DNA of 45,446 bases, from the NCBI GenBank assembly GCA_026710905.1, contig JAPOQD010000167.1, positions 1-45,446 on the forward strand, in the 5' to 3' direction. The DNA comes from Halieaceae bacterium (GTDB lineage: Bacteria > Pseudomonadota > Gammaproteobacteria > Pseudomonadales > Halieaceae). Below the pieces are notes generated by a model. That model had not been told where the DNA came from. It ran no database searches and was given only the letters and a program-made list of their open reading frames with translations. Both the position numbers and the translations under genes were made by a program. Positions within the stretch are counted from its first letter, which is position 1; every line of letters begins with the position of its first letter. Shown here one piece after another: positions 40,899 to 45,446 of the stretch.

Positions 40899-42878
40899 AT
40901 GAGCCGCATCAAGCCGATTCGAAAACTACTGATCGCCAACCGCGGCGAAATCGCCAGACGTATCATGCGCACCGCGCGAGAAATGGGAATTTCGACAGTG
41001 GCTGTCTATGCGGATGCCGATGCGGATGCGCCGTTTGTCAGGGAAGCGGAGCTTGCCTTCGCGCTCGGTGGCAGAACCTCGACAGAAACCTACCTCGATG
41101 CCGGCAAGGTATTGGACGCATGTACGCTAAGCGGCGCGGATGCACTGCATCCCGGATACGGTTTCCTGTCCGAGAACGCCGGTTTCGCAAAAGCCGTTAT
41201 CGACGCGGGAATTACCTGGATTGGGCCAACACCCGGCGTCATCGCCAGGATGGGCGACAAGCTTTCCGCGAAAAACATGATGAAGGCCGCTGGAGTACCC
41301 ACGTTGCCGGCCATTGAAATTACCGGCGGCGTTAGCCCCACCAAAGCCGCTGCGGAAATTGGTTACCCGGTACTGGTCAAAGCCTCGGCCGGAGGTGGTG
41401 GCCGGGGAATGCGGGTGGTTGCATCAGAGGCAGACCTCTGCGCCGCAGTGGAGAGCGCCAAACGCGAAGCCATGAGTTCCTTCTCGGATGACACCGTGTT
41501 TCTGGAGAAATGGCTGGATTCCTCTCGCCACGTGGAAATTCAGATCATCGGTGACCATCATGGCAACCTGGCGCATTGTTTTGAGCGCGAGTGCTCCATC
41601 CAAAGGCGCCACCAAAAGATTATTGAAGAGGCGCCCTCCCCGGCGGTCACCGGAAAAATTCGCGTCGCCATGGGAGACGCCGCCATCAAGGTTGCAAAGA
41701 ACCTGGGATATTCCTCCGCCGGCACGGTGGAATTTCTGCTCGCGGATGTCGGCTTCTATTTTTTGGAAGTGAACGCACGCCTGCAGGTGGAACATCCTGT
41801 CACCGAGGAAATTATCGGCAAGGACCTGGTGCGTGAACAGATCCGTATTGCCGAGGGAGAGCCACTCTCGTTCGCCCAGGAAGATCTTTCGATCAATGGT
41901 CATGCCATTGAAGCGCGGCTCTGTGCTGAAGACCCGGCCAACGGCTTCCTGCCTGCACCAGGGCCGGTAACGGTTTGGGCGCCATCGAAGATTGGCGGCG
42001 CCAGATTTGATTCCGGCGTGGAGTCCGGCAGCGTCATTGCCAGTGAATTCGATCCGATGATCGCCAAGGTGATCGTCCATGCGCCAAGCCGCCGCGAAGC
42101 GGCTGCCAGACTTGCCCGGGTTTTGGAGACCACCCGCATTCAGGGGCTGACTACAAATCGGGATTTTCTGGCCGGGATACTCCGCAGCGAAGCATTTATC
42201 GCGGGGGATACCACAACGGATTTCATCGAACGCGTCGAAATTGATCGGACCCGGAAAATTTCCGGGCAGGAGTTTGCGGACGCCGCCATTGCCACGGCTC
42301 TGGAAAGCCAGGCGCGGAACCGGTCTCGCGCAAACGTTCAACGCAGCATCCAAAGCGGTTGGCGCAACACCATGATGCCGTTTGAGGAGATGTCTTTTCG
42401 CCTGGGCGAAGCGGAGTGCAGCATTGCCTATCGCTCACGGCGAGACGGGTGTTTTCGCGTACGCATCAATAATTCGTCCGAAGAGATCATTGCCCGGCCC
42501 TACCAATGCGGCCAGGGCAGGGTCGATGTTGCCCTCAATGGGCGCAGGCTGGCCTTCGATATAGAGCGCAGTGGAACAGTCTGGCTGATTCATGGTCAGC
42601 TTGGCGACCTCCAACTGGAAGAACTTCCCCGCTATCCGCTGTTTGGCGCCGATGAGCTTGCGGGTGGCGCCGTTGCTCCCATGCCGGGGTCCGTTATTGA
42701 AACCGCGGTAACAGCGGGTGACACGGTGAGCAAGGGCGACCTTTTGGTCATCCTCGAGGCAATGAAAATGGAGCATCGAATCAACGCACCGCGAGACGGA
42801 ACTGTCGAAAGCGTCCACGTTTCAACCGGTGAACAAGTCGAAAACGGACAGCTATTGGTTACTCTTGCCGACGAATAA
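40899..42878 (+). CDS. Acyl-CoA carboxylase alpha subunit (biotin carboxylase + BCCP)
   Basis: A 659-residue protein that carboxylates its own biotin with ATP and bicarbonate. The biotin carboxylase N-terminus is IRKLLIANRGEIARRIMRTA. The ATP-grasp glycine loop is KASAGGGGRGMRVV, and FERECSIQRRHQKIIEEAPSPAV and EVNARLQVEHPVTEEI are catalytic blocks. A linker follows, then the biotinyl domain with EAMKMEHRI near residue 625, Lys being the biotin site. ATG 40899 is the family start; the reading frame is open upstream to 40608, overlapping the beta gene, and that extension is not coding. Size matches MccA/PccA-type subunits. Holoenzyme substrate (methylcrotonyl-, propionyl- or another acyl-CoA) is unresolved. 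Confidence 0.92.
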   Translation: MSRIKPIRKLLIANRGEIARRIMRTAREMGISTVAVYADADADAPFVREAELAFALGGRTSTETYLDAGKVLDACTLSGADALHPGYGFLSENAGFAKAVIDAGITWIGPTPGVIARMGDKLSAKNMMKAAGVPTLPAIEITGGVSPTKAAAEIGYPVLVKASAGGGGRGMRVVASEADLCAAVESAKREAMSSFSDDTVFLEKWLDSSRHVEIQIIGDHHGNLAHCFERECSIQRRHQKIIEEAPSPAVTGKIRVAMGDAAIKVAKNLGYSSAGTVEFLLADVGFYFLEVNARLQVEHPVTEEIIGKDLVREQIRIAEGEPLSFAQEDLSINGHAIEARLCAEDPANGFLPAPGPVTVWAPSKIGGARFDSGVESGSVIASEFDPMIAKVIVHAPSRREAAARLARVLETTRIQGLTTNRDFLAGILRSEAFIAGDTTTDFIERVEIDRTRKISGQEFADAAIATALESQARNRSRANVQRSIQSGWRNTMMPFEEMSFRLGEAECSIAYRSRRDGCFRVRINNSSEEIIARPYQCGQGRVDVALNGRRLAFDIERSGTVWLIHGQLGDLQLEELPRYPLFGADELAGGAVAPMPGSVIETAVTAGDTVSKGDLLVILEAMKMEHRINAPRDGTVESVHVSTGEQVENGQLLVTLADE

Positions 42879-43144
42879 ACCTCAACTTGCAGCCTACGGA
42901 CACCGCCGGGCATCAGACTGCAGGAGTATACAAGCATCTGTACCGTGAAGTTCTTATCACGGGGCCGCGTTTCAAATTACCACGATACATTGCACCAAAC
43001 AGCGCTGGTCAATATATTGTCCTGGCAATATCCCGGTGATTTCTTTGGTGTACAATGAACCACCTTTGCCTGGTTTGCAAACCCGATCAAGGTGTATGGG
43101 AAATGGGAGACTTGACCCCAAAATTATATGGACAGGTAGAGAGA

Positions 43145-43594
43145 ATGTTTGAAATATGTTTCACGGAAAAAATCAATGCGCCTGCCGATAGGGTGTGGCA
43201 AGTGATCACGAAGATTGAAGACTATCCTCATTGGAATAGTTTTGTAGAGGAATGCAAGACTACCTTTGAAGTTGGTTCCGAAATCAGGATGAAGGTCCGG
43301 ATGTTCCCGTTTTATGCGGTTCAGCAAACGGAAACCATTACACAATATGTAGAGGGAGAATTGATAGAGTACTGTCTCAGCCGGCCATCACGTTCCCTGT
43401 CAAGCTCAAGAAAACACATCGTGACCAGCATTTCGGAAAATTGCACCGAATATGTTTCGCAATTCATGCTGGATGGCTCCCTGTCCGGCATGCTGCGACT
43501 GCTAATTGGCCGGCAACTAAGGCGGGGTTTCGCCGCAATGACTCGTGGCATAGTCGAGCGGTCGGAATCGTTGACCGGCTGTTCTCAAGCATGA
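43145..43594 (+). CDS. SRPBCC family protein (START/Bet v1-like)
   Basis: A protein of about 149 residues with the SRPBCC helix-grip fold that forms a hydrophobic ligand pocket. CFTEKINAPADRVWQVITKIEDYPHWNSFV is the classic start of the fold, and VGSEIRMKVRMFP and ITQYVEGELIEYCL continue it; a long C-terminal helix ends in RGFAAMTRGIVERSE. I prefer ATG 43145, which begins at the fold and follows AGGTAGAGAGA; ATG 43103 and ATG 43055 are in-frame alternatives giving up to 179 residues. Such proteins bind lipids or polyketide-like ligands or serve as cyclases; nothing here picks one. It precedes the luciferase-like gene by 31 bases and probably shares its transcript. Confidence 0.75.
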   Translation: MFEICFTEKINAPADRVWQVITKIEDYPHWNSFVEECKTTFEVGSEIRMKVRMFPFYAVQQTETITQYVEGELIEYCLSRPSRSLSSSRKHIVTSISENCTEYVSQFMLDGSLSGMLRLLIGRQLRRGFAAMTRGIVERSESLTGCSQA

Positions 43595-43625
43595 CCCGTA
43601 TCAATAGATAGTTTGAGGATAAGCG

Positions 43626-44483
43626 ATGAAAATCTGGTTGATCGCACCTTGGTTGTCCGCGGAAGAACTGGTTGCGCTGGCAAAGCACGCGGATGTACTG
43701 GGCTTCGAAGGGATCATGGGGGCGGATCACGCTTTCGTGCCAAAAACAATGGCCAAGGCTTACCCTTACACAGAGGACGGTACACCGCCGATAAACGGCG
43801 AGCTGCCTTATCCGGCGGTCTGGAGCACTCTCGCAGCGATGGCCACGGTTACGGAACGTATAAAATTCTCCACTGCAGTCTACGTATTGCCGTTACGCCA
43901 TCCTATTGAAGTTGCCAAGGAAGCCGCGGCGATTGCCAGATTGAGTGACAATCGCCTGGTCATTGGCGCGGGAGCCGGCTGGATGAAAGAGGAATTCGAT
44001 GTTTACGGCATTGATTTCAAAACTCGCGGCAAACGCATGTGTGAAATGATCGAGGTGATGCGAAAGCTCTGGCGGGGTGGTTACGTTGAACACGACGGGG
44101 AATTTTTCAACTTTCCGCAACTACAGATTGTGCCGGCGCCAACGCAAGACATTCCCATCTACCTGGGCGGTGCGAGCGACCTGGCGCTAAAACGGGCGGC
44201 GCGGCTGGCGCAAGGCTGGATAGGCGCCGGGAATAGTGTTGATGAGGTTCCGGCAGTTCTGCGACAGTTGAACGAATATCGAGAGGAGTACGGCCGCAAG
44301 AACGAGCCATTTGAGACCGTCATTGCGGTAATGCAGCTCGAGCAGGTGGAAAGAGTGAAGGCTTTGGAAGAATTGGGGATGACATCCGCTGTTTTCGGAT
44401 TTCCTGACTACAAAACCCCGCTGGCGGATAAATTGAAGCTGATGGATGCGTTTGCACAACACCTTATGCCGAAATATTCCTGA
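43626..44483 (+). CDS. Luciferase-like monooxygenase family oxidoreductase (LLM, F420/FMN type)
   Basis: A 285-residue TIM-barrel flavin or F420 oxidoreductase of the bacterial luciferase superfamily. Recognisable blocks are EELVALAKHADVLGFEGIMGADHAFVP, VWSTLAAMATVTERIKFSTAVYVLPLRHPIEVAKEAA, NRLVIGAGAGWMKEEFDVYGIDFKTRGKRMCEMIEVMRKLW and IPIYLGGASDLALKRAARLAQGWIG. The form resembles the Rv2161c-like TIGR03619 set, often annotated F420-dependent, but gammaproteobacteria mostly lack F420 so FMN is more likely here. AGGATAAGCG precedes ATG 43626. It follows the SRPBCC gene and converges on the rRNA operon. Substrate unknown; neighbouring acyl-CoA carboxylase and SRPBCC genes hint at lipid or isoprenoid catabolism. 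Confidence 0.88.
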   Translation: MKIWLIAPWLSAEELVALAKHADVLGFEGIMGADHAFVPKTMAKAYPYTEDGTPPINGELPYPAVWSTLAAMATVTERIKFSTAVYVLPLRHPIEVAKEAAAIARLSDNRLVIGAGAGWMKEEFDVYGIDFKTRGKRMCEMIEVMRKLWRGGYVEHDGEFFNFPQLQIVPAPTQDIPIYLGGASDLALKRAARLAQGWIGAGNSVDEVPAVLRQLNEYREEYGRKNEPFETVIAVMQLEQVERVKALEELGMTSAVFGFPDYKTPLADKLKLMDAFAQHLMPKYS

Positions 44484-44733
44484 AGCGAGCAGGAGCTTCA
44501 ACACCCCGCTACGAACGCTGGTGCAGGCTGCTAGAGCTATTTCGCGGCAATTTCGGGAAATGGGCGGCTGTTTCCGATAATCGATATGCGCCTTGATCAA
44601 ATAACTGCCGGCCCGGCCGGTGTAGAGAGACATGGGCGAGCCGTACAGAATAACTGGAGACACGAGTGCTCTCCCTGTTGCATCGGAGCTTCTTTGGAAT
44701 TACAACTCAGCGGACAAGAAATCACCCCGAATG
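44484..44733. other. Convergent region before the rRNA terminator
   Basis: These 250 bases separate the LLM gene from the rRNA operon terminator. I see no gene or repeat; short frames here and into the 5S gene are spurious. Confidence 0.4.
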
Positions 44734-44772
44734 AAAAAAGAAAAACCCCGGCCGGCTACCCGATCGGGGTTT
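44734..44772 (-). terminator. rRNA operon intrinsic terminator
   Basis: On the minus strand AAACCCCG...CGGGGTTT forms a GC-rich stem of about 10 pairs with an internal A-C mismatch, followed by TTTTTCTTTTTT. It lies about 10 bases past the 5S 3' end, which is the expected place. Confidence 0.9.
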
Positions 44773-44782
44773 GGGGATTAAA

Positions 44783-44900
44783 GCCTGGCAATGACCTACT
44801 CTCACATGGGGAAACCCCACACTACCATCGGCGAAGCACCGTTTCACTGCTGAGTTCGGAATGGGTTCAGGTGGTACCAATGCTCTATGATCGCCAGGCA
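44783..44900 (-). rRNA. rrf: 5S ribosomal RNA
   Basis: The minus strand starts TGCCTGGCGATCATAGAGCA and contains ACCTGAACCCATTCCGAACTC with AGTGAAAC, as in gammaproteobacterial 5S rRNA. Its ends (TGCCTGGC / GCCAGGC) pair as helix I. Length is 118 bases. It is the last gene of the leftward rRNA operon. Confidence 0.95.
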
Positions 44901-45095
44901 AACTGTTGACCTGATGCACCCAAGGGTGGCCAGGCTTGCCTGTTTTTCTGTTACAGGCGGGTTCGGTATTGCCCTTGTCTTCGAAAAGACAAGGGTCGAT
45001 CAAGCTGATGTTCCTGCCATTTCTGTGACCTGATCATCTCATCCGTCAGTCTTTTGTTTCCCCCTCACGGGAGATACAGATAACTTGGATTATAT
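44901..45095 (-). other. 23S-5S internal transcribed spacer
   Basis: About 195 bases between the 23S 3' end and 5S contain no tRNA. A strong hairpin (CCCTTGTCTT/AAGACAAGGG, 44973-44997) may be a processing site. Confidence 0.7.

Positions 45096-45446
<351 letters not shown>

Noticed and set aside
44586..44909. 107-codon frame into the 5S gene
   Set aside because: It reads through the rRNA terminator and the 5S rRNA on the opposite strand, so it cannot be a real gene.

Overview
This is a GC-rich bacterial chromosome segment, most likely from a marine-type gammaproteobacterium of the Cellvibrionales/Halieaceae kind. That placement is an inference. It rests on the E. coli-like tRNA-Thr with encoded CCA, the 5S/23S sequences, four TonB-dependent receptors, an S9 peptidase, a Baeyer-Villiger monooxygenase and an acyl-CoA carboxylase. 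No database was searched.

Layout. 0.1-9.7 kb: a metzincin-like protease with DUF4214-type repeats (minus strand), then on the plus strand a ZIP metal transporter, 5-oxoprolinase subunits pxpB and pxpC, the protein AMPylator SelO, a BVMO-type flavoprotein and a MATE exporter. 9.7-15.2 kb: a complete zinc-scavenging locus, with znuC-znuB leftward and znuA, a small membrane protein with His/Cys motifs, and a ZnuD-like receptor rightward. 15.3-25.1 kb: tRNA-Thr(CGT), a receptor plus S9 peptidase operon on the minus strand, a cation/proton antiporter and another TonB receptor. 25.2-28.7 kb: an SSADH-type aldehyde dehydrogenase and a soluble lytic transglycosylase. 28.7-35 kb is accessory: a quinoprotein dehydrogenase stump, a SulP-STAS-cNMP-like transporter, a vapBC toxin-antitoxin pair, an exported MsrA, an orphan lipoprotein and a decayed second copy of part of the vapBC locus. 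34.9-38.3 kb is a complete recombinase-in-trio (RIT) element: three overlapping tyrosine recombinase genes between 33-bp perfect terminal inverted repeats, each paired with an inner inverted copy of the end motif. 38.4-44.5 kb: an exported COG4798-type methyltransferase, a two-subunit biotin-dependent acyl-CoA carboxylase, a SRPBCC protein and a luciferase-like oxidoreductase. 44.7-45.4 kb: the 3' end of an rRNA operon (23S end, spacer, 5S, terminator) on the minus strand.

How the parts work together. The znu genes and ZnuD form an outer-to-inner-membrane zinc route; the His/acid-rich tracts in ZnuA and ZnuD fit metal capture. The receptor/S9 peptidase pair looks like peptide scavenging. The RIT element is the most unusual structure, because its ends, a 32-bp palindrome beside it and a nearby vapB relic suggest repeated rearrangement here. 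A family of about 20-bp palindromic repeats occurs at four intergenic places.
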